Source: Anniella stebbinsi
Taxonomy: Eukaryota; Chordata; Lepidosauria; Squamata; Anniellidae
Direction of reading: 5' to 3'
Length of the DNA stretch: 64,000 nt
Assembly: GCA_029215795.1 (NCBI GenBank)
Contig: JARDYH010000004.1
Span: 33,050,001-33,114,000 of the forward strand
In this document: positions 10,020 through 21,186 of the stretch, piece by piece
How positions within the stretch are numbered: position 1 is the stretch's first letter
Layout of the letters: each line of letters begins with the position of its first letter
Notes under the pieces: generated by a model
Database searches by the model: none
What the model was told of the DNA's origin: nothing
Seen by the model: the letters and a program-made list of their open reading frames with translations, nothing else
Program-made: the position numbers and the translations under genes

Positions 10020-11040
10020 GAGCGCTTTTCTCTCCCTCAAACGCACGCAGAGACTCCCCCGCAGGGCGCCGAAAAGCGTCCTTTGAAAGTTAAGAGACGC
10101 CATCCGAGCCGAATATCCCGCCGCGCCGCGATAAAATGGAGAAATACGACCGGCAGAGCCATCGCGTTCATTCTACTTTGTAACCCCGAGAGATCGGAGG
10201 GCGCCGCAGACCCCCTAGCTGCCGTGCGGCTTCGTCATCGCTGAAGCCAGGATTTGGCGGGGAGGGTGTGTGTGTGAAAATATCGGTGGGGGAAGGCGGG
10301 AGCAGCGCCGCGCCCGTAATCCGCTTCCGAGCGCACCGTTCGCTTCCTATCAATCGGGGCGGGCGACCGGCGGCGTGGCTTCTGCACCGTCGCTTCGCCA
10401 GGCCGGGCGAGCGGCGCTGGTGTTTAAAACCAGGGAGCGCGTTATGTCTAGATCTCCCGAGTGCGCACGCTGAGCATAGGTATTTAGCAGCCAACTCTAT
10501 CCGAAGTTAAGTGAATAATGACGGGAATTACTATTTTCAGCTGGAAATGTCTGCAAGCGCTTTTAGAAGATTTGATCTAATAATGGCCCCCCTGGAAACC
10601 TTGCATTTATGTGACTTTCATGCTCGTAGCAGGGGGGCTCATCTCCTCTCCTCTCTCCATAGCGCGGCTTAACTTCAAGCCTTATTATTCTCCCTGGTTT
10701 TGGGGCTGGGGCGGGGAGTGAAGGCTGCTTGTTCTCATTTCCAGTTTTGTTCGACATTGGCAGCATTCGGACCACACGATAATCAAGGGGGGGGGGACAA
10801 TAGTCAGTTGTGTTGATTATCGTGTTGTCCCAGTGCTACCAATCTGCCCTCTTCCTCGCCTTCACCATCACTAGTAACCCTTGCTCGACCCGCAATTTTG
10901 CTGCCTTTCTTGGGTTCCCGCAAACCGGAGAGCCACACGCGCGCGCGCGCGGAAGAAACGAAGCACGCTTTCGCCTCATTTCTGTATCCCGTTTTCTGTT
11001 TTGCAAATGTTCTAACTCTGCTGCCTTGCAGGAGTATTCT

Positions 11041-11053
11041 CCCCCCCCCCCCC
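11041..11053. repeat. Poly-C run
   Basis: Thirteen consecutive C bases lie in the 5' UTR or promoter block. Similar runs occur near 11337-11348 and at 11826-11838. Run length may be uncertain in the assembly. Confidence 0.9.
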
Positions 11054-11237
11054 AGCTTCGAATCCGATGTTGAAGCATCTTGTTAAACTACAGTGATTCC
11101 GCGCGCCCCCGCCTTCTCTCACCCCCTCCTCTGTCCTTGCCTTGTGCCAAAACAAAAAGGGATACAGAATGGTTTTTTTCGCTGGCTGAAGCCAGTAGAA
11201 GTGACGGTAGGGAGTGCGCGGTACTCCCCCCGCCCCG

Positions 11238-11239
<2 letters not shown>

Positions 11240-11272
<33 letters not shown>
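11240..11272. repeat. (CT)n microsatellite in the presumed 5' UTR
   Basis: This is an uninterrupted CT repeat of about 16 units. Polypyrimidine tracts are common in vertebrate GC-rich leaders. It also creates the serine/leucine-rich false open frames seen here. Confidence 0.9.
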
Positions 11273-11274
<2 letters not shown>

Positions 11275-11565
11275 CTGTATTTGCGGGAGAGGGAGAAAAG
11301 GCAAGCGTTAGGACTCGGGGGAAATCTCTCTTCTGCCCCCCCCCCCCGCTCCTCCTCCTCCTCCTCTACCCCCCCTTCGCTTCTTCAATCAGCTTGTGCT
11401 ACTCATCAGATCAGGGATAGCTGTGGCTTCAGCCGTGTGTGCGAGAGATCTGCTCTCAACTCTCCGGTCTTTACCAACGCGAGGGATGTTTGCAAGGCGC
11501 GCAGAGAATCGGGTGTGCTGCTCCTGCTGCTACCGTGGGAAAGGGATGTGAACTCCCTTAAAAGA

Positions 11566-11635
11566 ATGACTAGGATTGCTACCATTGCCATTCTTTTGCA
11601 GCTGTTGCAAAAAGCCGGCGGACAGGTCTTTGCAG
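11566..11635 (+). CDS. First coding exon: signal peptide of an unidentified secreted or membrane protein (PTPRM-like)
   Basis: The ATG at 11566 has a purine at -3 (aga before the ATG). It opens 23 codons reading MTRIATIAILLQLLQKAGG then QVFA, and the exon ends with one base of the next codon (phase 1) at a consensus donor, gcag|gtaagt. The peptide has a short basic start, a hydrophobic core (IATIAILLQLL) and a small-residue cleavage zone (AGG), as signal peptides do. The in-frame frame upstream, back to 11080, is low-complexity translation of CT and C runs and would bury the signal peptide, so I reject it as the start. From knowledge of the family, PTPRM has a signal peptide of about this length, a similar AGxxFxGG junction into its MAM domain, and a very large first intron. 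PTPRK and PTPRT are weaker alternatives. The gene identity is inference. No downstream exon was recognised within 52 kb. Confidence 0.55.
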
Positions 11636-11641
11636 GTAAGT
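11636..11641 (+). other. Splice donor of first exon
   Basis: GTAAGT follows gcag and is a full consensus 5' splice site. It ends the coding exon in phase 1. Confidence 0.6.
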
Positions 11642-12037
11642 GGCATCAGCTCGCGCAGCGTGCAGAGAAGGAAGCTTTGGTAAGATCGATGCGTTGCTTT
11701 GAACTCAACCAGCGCTTGCAAGAGGATAGAGGGTTGCATGGCGTTCTCTTCCCCTCTTTTCCTTTCGGTTACGGGTGTATGTAAGTAGCGGCAGGATCAG
11801 AAGGCTCATCTTCCCGTGGTTAAGTCCCCCCCCCCCCCTTGGAGGTGCTTGCATTGTGTTAGCTGGCTGTAAGCGTCTTGGGCTGCAGGAGATTGACTTT
11901 CATGGTGGGCTTTCAGAGCTTAACTGCTAAGCTCAAGGTAGAGCCTTAATATGAGCAGTTATACTGAATTATTTTGCATTTCTCTTCATATCTGAAACAC
12001 ACATACACGCACATGCACGTTTAATGCCAATTTGTAA

Positions 12038-12112
12038 ACCTAGACTCACCTGGGAGTAAGTCCTGTTGAATTTATGGAGCTTACTTCTGAGTAGATATGT
12101 ATAGGATTGCAG
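12038..12112. repeat. 80-bp palindromic dispersed element, copy 2
   Basis: This copy reads cacctgggagtaagtcctg through gagcttacttctgagtaga to ataggattgcagc. It shows both arms of the self-complementary family. Confidence 0.75.
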
Positions 12113-13382
12113 CATTGTTAGTCTTTAAGAGTATGGATGAGGGTGGTGTATAAGGAATGTCATTGCTTCAAAACACAACTGACAACAGGGAAATAAATGA
12201 TATTAAATCTTGTATTCAGCATCAGAAATGGAACATACAAATAAACTCTTTGTGTGGCTGTGTTAGATTTTTTTCCTCACTATTATAGATGTGACTTTTT
12301 ATCTTTAGTCTTAGGGAGCCTATTTCTTTAACAGTTGTGGCTTGTATGATATTGAAAGCATCTCCTCATTCTTGGAGTCAAGACACTTCAGCCCTTTTTA
12401 TAGTAAACAGTTGGTCTCCCTCAAAGGAAGAGGAGGGCCAAATATTTGAAAAATGTGCGACATCTGATGTGAAGTCCTTCTGTACTTTAAATCAAAACTT
12501 GGCCAACATATTTAGAATTTCATTGGGTGATAGAGTTGGAATGACTTTCTTTGGATGGCTGACAACTTTGGATTTCTTCTTTCACACTTGTCCCAACCTG
12601 TCACTTTAAACTTGAGGGAGGCTGTGTCTTGGCATACATGGGAGTTAAAATCGTGAAGCCTTGTGGAAGCTCATTCACTTTGTTCTTCAGTTGGAGTTTC
12701 CTTCATACAGACCGTTTCTGCTCTAACAACTGCCCATACATGGGAATCCTCACATGTTTTCTTTATTCTGCTATGGAGTGTGTGTGTTTTAATCTGGTTG
12801 AAAAGTAGAGCTTGTTTTTATTTACCTAAATTAAGAAAATTTCCAACTTGGCTTCCTAGATATGCAAGATTAGTATTTAAAATGCCTATCTGGCAGCAAT
12901 CCGTCTTTGGAGACAGTGTACAAGGTATGGTTATTTGTGCATTATATGCCTTCAGGATTGGTTCTTCCTGGAACCTTCATGTTTGAGCCGATTTCAGGAA
13001 AGAGAGCTCTTTTGTTTAATAAAGTCCTGAAAGATCAAACAAGTCTTGTCTGCTTTGTTAAATATATCTATATTGAGGGACCTAGTGAATAGGGAAATCA
13101 CTGCTCAGAAGCCTGAAACAAATTTTTATATTTCAGCAGAAGCTTTCAAGGAAAGTTTTAAAAATAAATATAAATGGAGAAATCATGAACATGGAAGTGG
13201 TCCTATTAAGCTCTGTAAAACACAGAGTGATTTGCATAATGTGTACCGGTACCTTGAAGTAACTGAGAATCTATATTACATTTAGAATGACAAGGAATGG
13301 AATATGTTCTCCATTTTCTGTATTTAAAAATTGGAAAAGTATCAGTTGCTAAACGCCTCTCATAATAAGGGAGCTCACTGAA
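12113..13382. other. Intronic sequence, no repeat or gene recognised
   Basis: About 1.27 kb of AT-rich sequence with no recognisable LINE, SINE or TIR structure. Short open frames (12337-12609 and 12663-12986) have no known domain and no splice context that convinces me. Confidence 0.35.
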
Positions 13383-13466
13383 GCACAATTCTATACTTGC
13401 CTACTCAGAAGTAAGTTCTACTGAGTTCAATAAGACTCCCTGGAAAGTTTATGTAGGATTGCAGCC
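13383..13466. repeat. 80-bp palindromic dispersed element, copy 3
   Basis: This copy runs from cacaattctatacttgcc through ctcagaagtaagttc to taggattgcagcc. A further decayed relative follows at about 13545-13615. Confidence 0.75.
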
Positions 13467-13615
13467 TAGAACATCCTCTCCAATGCTTGTGACTGCTACT
13501 CCTGGGCTGCTAAAGCAAGTTGAATTTCAACTAACACCATGATCCCAAACACGTTAACTTCGAAGTAAGCCCTGTTGATTGTCAAGGGAGTTTCTTCCTC
13601 ATAAGCATGTGTGTT

Positions 13616-14827
13616 GTTACACAAATCCTAAACTTATGCCTGGACTTTGGCCATGTTTGGATTTTATAGTGGTTACTTCCCCAACTTAAATATTTGCTTA
13701 GGAATGCAAATGGTATTGCATAGTGATGATCATATAGACACTCTCTTCGCACTAAGTTCCACTGGATCAACAGGACTGTATTGCCCGTTAATATTCCAGA
13801 TGCTTTATAGAATATGCTAGTGACATAGCTCCTGTTTGGATTGGTGGCAGAAGCAGAGAGAGAAAAAGAGAAAAAAATCTTGAAGATAGGGGCTCATTAT
13901 TAAGCAATGATGTCATGGTTTTACATTGGAGTCTTAAAATCAATATCCAAACTTTATATGGAAGAGGAGGAGAGACAGACAGGCATGGGAGGGGCTGAAC
14001 AAATGCAATTATAAAAATTAAAGTGAATTGAGCAACAAGGATCAGCAAATGGGTCAGAAGCGTCCATTATCATTGTTTGTTAAAGAAGAAAGTGAGTGTT
14101 TGCTCTGTGTGATTGTGAATGTCACCTTTCACCCCCTCCTTCAGTGCTTGCCTTGCTGCTAAAAAAGATAAAAGAATCTTATTTATAGCAATAAACATGA
14201 CTTGGTGAACCACTTCCATAAATCAGGTTACGGCAAGTGTTGCCTCTTTCATTTTTAAGATTACACTTAGCTACCAAAGACTTAATGCCCTGTAACCAAT
14301 TTGCACAGCTAATACTCCGATAATGAAAGCAAAGAAGAAGAAAATGTTCAAGAACTCTGCACCTTTCTGATGGATTTTAATGTTAGCATATGAAAGCTTC
14401 CATCTGTTGCAAACCAAAGCACTTCTCCTATTGCCCATCAGATGGTGCTGCCTTCACAACTATTAGATTGCAAGTATTATAGATGCATCCTGGACTTTAT
14501 CATGAAACTATGTTTTTGATGCCTTTATGTGTTTACTCAGCAGTCTTCTGTCAAAACTTCTAGCATGTCCCATTTTTGTGAAGCTGTCTGTTGGAGTTTT
14601 TGTGGAGTTTTGTGGTTTCTTTTGGGGAAAAGAAAGTAAAGGCTAGGCACTGGAAAAAGCCAAGAATGAAGTGTTGACTTGGGATTGCTCACATCTTTTT
14701 GTCCCTTAAAAGTCCTGTATGTACCTGTCTGAACCTTAAAATCCTCATAATAAGCCTGCTCCATGTGCTCCCATCCCACCCCATCTCAGGTTAAGTGAGG
14801 TGGGTGGCTGGCTTTAGAGACATGGTA
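13616..14827. other. Intronic sequence, no repeat or gene recognised
   Basis: This is AT-rich single-copy-looking DNA with purine-rich patches near 13855-13880 and 13960-13990. I see no supported feature in it. Confidence 0.35.
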
Positions 14828-15130
14828 TTCTTGGCAGTGGCATCCTGGCTGTGAAAAAGCCTCCCCAAAGAGGCTTACCTGGTGGTCTTTCCAGTGCCAG
14901 GTTAACATTTTTAAAAATCTGTGACCTTAAAACCTGTATTTTAATGACAGTGCTTGTAAATTGTGTATTTTAGAAATGCTGTGTATTTGATTTTAGGTTT
15001 GTTTTTCTTAGATTGTTTTTGGTTGTTGATGCAACTATTTTTAAAATATTTTTAATATTGTATTTGATCTTTGTGAGCCACCTGGGGAGCTGTTATTTAC
15101 AGCCAATATAAATACCCTAAAGTATTTACC
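14828..15130 (+). mobile_element. L2-type LINE 3' end (family B)
   Basis: The decayed ORF tail (catcctggctgtga then aaagaggcttacctgg) and the T-rich 3' UTR with tgtgagccacctggggagc match the better copies at 44800-45158 and 60761-61136. Plus orientation. Confidence 0.6.
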
Positions 15131-15701
15131 ATCCTGTTTCTAATAAAATTGGTGAGAAAGCTCCCATTGACTTCAATAGGGTTTGCATCAATTGCAACAA
15201 TTAGTAGACTCGGGGATTTATAATTGCATGGCTTGCAGCCATGTTGAGCATTAAAAAAATAATAAACCTAGGCGTGGTCAGGGTAAAATGGCCAATATGG
15301 CCACAGGTTTAAACCTCTACTCTTCCCAAACTGCACTCCCAGTAGAAATAGCTCACTTGCAACTAGGATTACATTGTAAAGAAATACCCTGATGTGGCTA
15401 CACGCCACACATTTATAAATAAGATTTAGTTAGGCCCTTACAGTGGTTTTCAAACTTTCCCCCTTTACAGAATCTTTTCCACACAAGCTTGTGGACTGAC
15501 AAACGTCTGTGTGGCAGATTCCAAGGAGCAACATCAAATTGTGCAGGGCAGAAGTATGATCTGAAAGGAACATTTCTTAGAAGTGCCCAAGCAAACCTTC
15601 TTCTGCAGCTGCATATCACATTGGAAAGATTGGAAGCGTTGAGCAAACTGCCTTGTCCACCATTACTGTTCTTCTCTTATTTGAAGAATCTGGATTAACC
15701 A

Positions 15702-15815
15702 GCATAAGAACACTCTGCCAGATCATACTGGATTCATCTAGTCCAGCATCCTATTTCACACGACGGATAGCCAGATGCATCTGAGAAGCCTGCAAGGAAG
15801 ATGTGAAGGCTTCAT
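15702..15815 (-). mobile_element. Family A-like LINE 3' UTR fragment
   Basis: It carries taagaacactctgccagatc and ctagtccagcatcctattt, the reverse complement of the family A LINE terminus. It is short and decayed. Confidence 0.55.
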
Positions 15816-16046
15816 CTGTCATGCTCCTCCTGCAAATTGTTTCTGAACATAGCATTTCAATTTAGGTCTAGCTATGGCATAGACAGAAATCCTGTGTTTA
15901 TAACAGGGGAGCATCGGGACTGCACAACATGCATCCAGGGGCCTCATGTGGCCTGCGGGTTTGTAACCCATACCTGTAGCTGTCCTTTGTAAATTTGTTG
16001 ATTTACCTTCTAGAGTGACTAAACCAGTGGCCATTACCACATATTG

Positions 16047-16260
16047 ACCCTGTTCAGAGGACACGCTAAGCCACGGTGGTTAAGCATTTTGAGCTAAACA
16101 TTCTGGCTTACCATATCATATGAACCATGACTTAGTGTGTCATGTGAACCATTCCTAATGATGGTGGTTACATAATCATGGTTTAAACATACTAACTCAC
16201 TATTTGCTGCAAAAGGGTTAGCAGCCTAAAAATGGCTTAATGTGTTGTCTGAACAGGCCC
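16047..16260. mobile_element. TIR DNA element (CCTGTTCAGA family)
   Basis: The left end ccctgttcagaggacacgc and the right end, which reads gggcctgttcagacaacaca in reverse complement, are inverted repeats. The interior holds repeated accatgatt-like and ggtggtta words. A related terminus bounds the element at 45165-45708. Confidence 0.6.
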
Positions 16261-16326
16261 ATTGTGGCAGTAAATTGTATACAGTGGTAGAGATGACCAT
16301 TTACAAAGTGGTGCACTATGTAAAGA

Positions 16327-16832
16327 ACATAAGTGCCATGCTGGATCAGACCGAAGGTCCATCTAGTCCAGCACTCTGTTCACACAGTCATCAACCAGCT
16401 GTCAGCCAGGGATCAACAAAACAGGATATGGTGCAACAGCACTCTCCCACCCATGTTCCCCAGCAACTGGTCCATATAGGCTTACTGCCTTGGATACTGG
16501 AGGTAGCACATAGCTATCAGGGCTAGTAGCCAATGATCGCCATCTTTTCCAGGAATTCATCCAACCCCCTTTTAAAGCCATCTGAACAGGTGGCCATCAC
16601 TACATCTTGTGGTAGTGAATTCCATAGTTTAACTATGTGCCGTGTGAAGAAGTATTTCCTTTTATTTGTCCTGAATCTCCCACCGATCAGCTTGATGGGA
16701 TGACCCCGGGGTCTAGTATTATGGGAGAAGGAGAAAAATGTCTCCGTTTCCACATTCTTCACACCATAGAGTACTTCCTTTTTTCTGTCCTGAATCTGCA
16801 ACAATCAGTGTCTGTGTGCCTCTTTCAGTTCT
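16327..16832 (-). mobile_element. CR1/L2-group LINE 3' end (family A) with readable ORF2 tail
   Basis: This is the best-preserved family A tail. The minus-strand frame 16804-16523 reads ETFFSFSHNTRPRGHPIKLI then RFRTNKRKYFFTRHIVKLWN and SLPQDVVMATCSDGFKRGLD, the C-terminal segment of CR1/L2-type ORF2 proteins. The 3' UTR follows on the minus strand and ends near 16327. The copy is 5'-truncated to roughly 0.5 kb, as is usual for this LINE group. Confidence 0.75.
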
Positions 16833-17025
16833 AGCAGTAGGGATTCCCTGGAATCAAGATTGGAAACCAGTAAGTTCTGGATGAAAACAGATGACTGTGT
16901 TTTATTTGTATTACAAATTGGCAATGCGTCACAATTCACATGTAATTGCGAGGTGAGCTAAGAATTTCCCCCACCCATCTACACCCGATAAGGTATTTGG
17001 GATGAGATTAATTTTTTCTCACTGA

Positions 17026-17380
17026 GGTCCCCTCCACAAGGATTCGCTTTTGCGCCCGGTTAGGCGATTATGCACATCATCGCTGAAGCGCATTTACACC
17101 TAATACCTCTGCACGAGAGGCAGCGAGAGGCGGCGAAGTGCATTAACGGATGTCCAAAATGCGCTTTCCAAGTAGTTAATGCACATAAGCGCTTGTTCAC
17201 ATAGTCAAAATGTGCTTTAACGACTGGAGCAAAATAAAACTCGTGATTTAACGCGCATTCGATAATGCGCATAATCGGAGAGATAAGGCGCCTCTACGCC
17301 CGATTTGCGCTCCGTTCTTGTAGAGGTAAATTTTTTAAAGCCCCTTGAAAGAGCTTTAAACCTCTCTTGTAGAGGCAGCC
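17026..17380 (+). mobile_element. CpG-rich MITE, 355-bp family, copy B
   Basis: This is a 355-bp element flanked by a perfect 3-bp duplication, tga (17023-17025 and 17381-17383). It starts ggtcccctccacaagg and ends gaggcagcc. It contains repeats of ATGCGC/GCGCAT next to TTA (for example aatgcgcataatc). It has the same length as copies C and D. A TNA duplication suggests PIF/Harbinger-type mobilisation. Confidence 0.8.
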
Positions 17381-18090
17381 TGATTAACATGATGCTACAA
17401 ATGATGACATATCACATTGTTTTGTGCGCCATTTGGTAAATGGTCATCTGTATTCATCCATTGTCTTCTTCCAGTTTCCTGGCTACAGTTCTGCTATTTC
17501 TTATCATGTATACATTTGGAGTAGACCATCTGTATTGTCTCTATAATTGTTCGCATACAATCAGGGATTGTATGGAACTCTTCCCTTGGGGGCTTTCAGA
17601 TTTATTCTGTGGGGCTTCTATGTAGTGCAGAATAATAAAATACAGGGAAGCAGTTTGTGTACCTTTTACACTGGAAAAGGCCATTAGCTTCAGTGGGAAT
17701 ATCTGCATTCTCTGGCTAGTAGATCCAGTATTTGGTTTTCTGCAAATTTTGTTGATTCCCCACACTCTGTAGCCATCTATGTCCCCTGAAAATCTGCTCC
17801 AGGGGATTGGGGTGACCCCTTGGAATGAGGGAGAGGTGGCAGTGGAACCTGGAGGAGAAGGGGGAATTTGGTAAAAATTACTTGCCCCCATTTTCCACTG
17901 GTAGGAGCATTCTGAGCAGAACTCAGCTCAACTGAGGCTACCAGTGGCGGAATGAAATGCTGGATCCAAACCTTTGACTTTTGTGTTTGTGTGGTTGGTG
18001 TGTGTATGTTTTTAAACCTCTTAAATAATGCTAATGTTCACTTCTCAGTAGTAACTACAGGTTACAAGTTAACATGAACATAGTGTGATT
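17381..18090. other. Intronic sequence, no gene recognised
   Basis: I see no named repeat. A block at about 17620-17900 has mixed composition and no domain-bearing frame. Confidence 0.35.
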
Positions 18091-18147
18091 ATATAGAAAG
18101 GAGGACAAGGCTCCTGTATCTTTAACAGTTGTATAGAAAGTTATAGC

Positions 18148-18319
18148 TAGAGTGACCAGATACAAAAGAGGGCAGAGCTCCTACAGCGTTAGCTGTTGTG
18201 ATGAAAAGGGAATTTCACCAGGTGCTGCGTGCATACAAATTACACTTGCTGAAATTCCCTTTTCTATAAAACTCTTAAAGATACAGGAGCACTGTCCTCC
18301 TTTCTATATGGTCACCCTA
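18148..18319. mobile_element. hAT-like MITE with TAGGGTGACCA termini
   Basis: The left end tagagtgaccagata and the right end, which reads tagggtgaccatata in reverse complement, are inverted repeats. The inner arms (gggaatttcaccaggtg and cttgctgaaattccc) also pair, making it a foldback. A partial sister copy of one arm precedes it at about 18093-18140. No clean target duplication is visible. Confidence 0.65.
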
Positions 18320-18585
18320 TTTAACAGCAGTCACAATTCTATCATACTCATTGACATATGTCGTTTGTACTCTTAATGTAACCAAAAAGTGGGGAGAAGG
18401 AATGAATTACATTATTGTTTTACTATTGGTAATATATTAGATGTGCATATTTAAACATACCAGAATTAAGTCAATAGCTGCGGATAACCCAGTGCCTTGT
18501 TATTAATCACTTTGGAAGTTAATCTGGGGGACATTTTGCCGGCCTGAAGGTTTGCGTTCCATGCACCCCTGCCCTTTTCTTTGAC

Positions 18586-18732
18586 CTTTCCATTTCATTA
18601 CAAATATTCAATGTTTTTATGGTTTTAAATTTTGTATATGAATTTTAATGTTTAATGTTTTGATCTTGTAAACCACCCAGAGAGCTTTGGCTATGGGGCA
18701 GTATAGAAATGTAATAAATAAAAATAAATGTG
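18586..18732 (+). mobile_element. LINE 3' UTR tail
   Basis: It reads cttgtaaaccacccagagag and ggcagtatagaaatgtaataa, the L2-type 3' terminus shared by several pieces in this window, with an AATAAA-type tail. Confidence 0.6.
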
Positions 18733-19652
18733 ATAAAATTGTATCACAGGTTGTATAACTTTCCTCCTCAGATGTGTAGAATTTGAATGCTCAAAACCTT
18801 TTTCGATGGATCGTTTGAAGAACAATACTCCATGACTAGCCCACTGCCTTGGGTATGTTGGTGGTGTGTAAAATAAATTTTCATAGTGCCTGGTATAAGC
18901 CGCTGTGCATGGCAATTGTTACAGTGTAGCAGCTTAACTCTATGATCACTTCTCTCTTCTGCAAGGGAGCTGTTAGCTCTAATGTTCAGTGTTGTTTTCC
19001 TTCTCAGCTAGATTGATGTGTTTTCTCTTAAAAGAACAATTAATACTAGGAAAGTATTTGGAAGAAAGATATCCCTTCAATGCAACTGCAGAAAATTGGT
19101 TATTTCGTGTGAAAGGCAAATACATACCTCCAATTTATATTGCGTTTCTCCTTTGCAAGTGGTTTGCCTTGCTTGCACCCAGCTTCACCCAGCTTCTGTT
19201 GTATTCAGTTGTGGGACCCCTAGAGCACACCACCCTAATAAATGGTTTACAGAATGGTGTATTTTAGACAATTATAGAATACTGAACTATCCTTCCCTTA
19301 CAATAAGGGATTGCTGCTTAGTTACCATGGAAACTACCACGCTGCCCAAAAAAAAGGTAGATAGGAGTTTTGTGGAACTTGTAGAGCAGGGATTGGGGCA
19401 AAGGTTATTTCTTTTGGCAACTACTGCTTATGATGTGTATTAAAACCTTTGCTGTTTATAGGCTAAATAAGATAATGGGTTTTGAGAATATTTTCAGCTT
19501 TTGAAAGCCCTCTCAGGTCAAGGTGTTAGCATTTTGCTTTCTAAAGATCTTACTTTAGCTTCCCATTTCAAACAATTGTGCTGAAGTCAAGAGGAGTATG
19601 CCAGAAAAAGAGACCTGGAAAGCTGCAGCCACAGAAGGATGTAACACCTGTC
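18733..19652. other. Intronic sequence with an RFX-like motif
   Basis: There is no gene or named repeat. The motif gttaccatggaaac lies at 19321-19334 and the palindrome cccttacaataaggg at 19296-19310. Confidence 0.35.
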
Positions 19653-19657
19653 TTTAT

Positions 19658-19698
<41 letters not shown>

Positions 19699-19699
19699 T
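19658..19699. repeat. (TTA)n microsatellite, L2 tail
   Basis: This is a pure ATT/TTA repeat at the 3' end of the minus-strand L2. It is typical of tails of this LINE group. Confidence 0.9.
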
Positions 19700-19813
19700 A
19701 TAACCCGCCTCTCCCTCCGGATCGAGGCAGGGAACAACAACAATATAAAACACAGAATCACAAACAGTTCAAAAAAATTAAAAACAAGAAAAAAAATACA
19801 TCATTAAAACATC

Positions 19814-21186
19814 TTAAAATTCATCTGGATAGGCCTGCCGGAAGAAAGCAGTATTCATGACTCTCTTAAATTCAAGAAGACTGCTTATTTGTCTAATCTC
19901 CTCCGGCAGACCATTCCTTAGTCTGGGAGTGATGGAAGAGAAGGTCCTCTGGGTAACACCCGTCAGCCTAGTTCTGGCTGACTTGAGTAAGTTCTTCCCA
20001 GAGGACCTAAGTGTGCGGGGCGGATTGTATGGGAGAAGGCGATCCCGCAGGTAAAATGGACCCAAACCATGTAGGGCTTTAAAGGTAATAACCAACACTT
20101 TATACGTCACCCGGAAACTGATTGGCAGCCAATGAAGTGATTTTAAAACTGGTGTAATGTGGTCACCCCTAGATGTACCGGTGACCAACCTGGCTGCCAT
20201 ATTTTGAACAAGTTGAAGTTTCCGGACTAGGCACAAAGGTAGCCCTATGTATAGCGCATTGCAGAAGTCAAGCCTTGAAGTTACCAGCGTGTGCACTACC
20301 GTCTTTAGGTCTTCCAACTCTAGGAAGGGGTGCAGCTGGCGTATCAGCCGAAGCTGATAGTAGGCACTCCTGGCCGTCGCATCAATCTGAGCTGTCATTT
20401 GGAGCGACGGATCGAGGAGTACCCCCAAGCTGCGAACACAGTCATTCAGGGGGGGTGTAACCCCATCCAGAACTGGTTGACACACCTCCAGACCCAGTTT
20501 GGGGCCTTTGACAGCGAGCACCTCTGTCTTGTCTGGATTCAGCTTCAGTTTGTTTTTCCTCATCCAGCCCATTACCGCCTCCAAGCATTCATTCAGAGGA
20601 GACACACTATCCTTAGCTGACGATGTTGTCGAAGGCATAGAGAAATATATTTGGGTGTCATCAGCGTATTGATAGCACCCCGCCCCGTGCCTCCGGATGA
20701 TCTCTCCCAGCGGTTTTATGTAAATGTTAAACAGCATTGGGGAAAGGATGGCACCTTGTGGTACACCACATAGCAACTCCTTTTTTGAAGAGCAGCTATC
20801 CCCAAGCATCACCATCTGGAATCTGCCCAAGAGATAGGATCGGAACCACTGAAGCACAGTGCCCCCAATTCCCAATTCCCCCAGGCGCTCCAGAAGGATA
20901 CCATGGTCGATGGTATCGAAAGCCGCTGAGAGGTCCAGGAGTACCAGCAGGGACACACTCCCCCTGTCAATACTAAGGCGTAGATCATCCCCTAAGGCGA
21001 CCAAAGCGGTCTCAACTCCGTATCCTGCTCTGAAGCCGGTTTGAAATGGGTCTAGAAAATCAGTGTCATCCAAGACTGCTTGGAGTTGGAAGTCAACCGC
21101 CCTCTCGATCACCTTGCCCAAAAATGGAAGATTTGATACTGGCCTGTAGTTATTAAGGTCCAGGGGATCCAGGGAGGGCTTTTTTT
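19814..21186 (-). pseudogene. L2 ORF2 reverse transcriptase and C-terminal domain
   Basis: An uninterrupted frame runs from about 21186 down to the stop at 19814. In order it shows NNYRPVSNLPF, motif A (LDLSAAFDTIDH), motif B (GVPQGAILSPMLFNIY), motif C (YADDTQIY) and KLKLNPDKTEVL. It ends with the L2-specific C-terminal region (AARLVTGTSRGDHITPVLKS, then LHWLPISFRVTYK, ending RQAYPDEF). The YADD box, the LDLSAAFD motif and this C-terminal region place it in the L2 clade. More than 430 codons without a stop suggest a recent insertion. It lacks the endonuclease and cannot mobilise itself. Confidence 0.88.

Larger units (their letters stand above)
10020..11565 (+). promoter_or_regulatory. CpG-rich promoter and 5' UTR region of the 11566 first exon
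   Basis: CpG dinucleotides are dense from about 10020 to 10470 and stay elevated to 11640, in contrast with the rest of the window. GC-box-like sites occur at about 10356 (ggggcggg) and 10707 (ggggcgggga). An NRF1-like string, gtgcgcacgc, lies at 10461-10470. A (CG)n run lies near 10938-10951. There is no clear TATA box next to an obvious start, which fits a dispersed CpG-island promoter. The start of transcription cannot be fixed from sequence. Open frames here on both strands are composition artefacts. Confidence 0.65.

Noticed and set aside
10168..10510. Overlapping open frames on both strands in the CpG block
   Set aside because: Open on both strands because of high GC. No domain, no splice support.
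11080..11565. N-terminal extension of the first exon by 162 codons from the ATG at 11080
   Set aside because: It is low-complexity translation of CT and C runs and would place the signal peptide internally. The ATG at 11566 starts a normal signal peptide.
12337..12986. Two open frames of 90 and 107 codons as possible exons
   Set aside because: No domain, no codon bias I can see, and no matched splice sites in the right phase.
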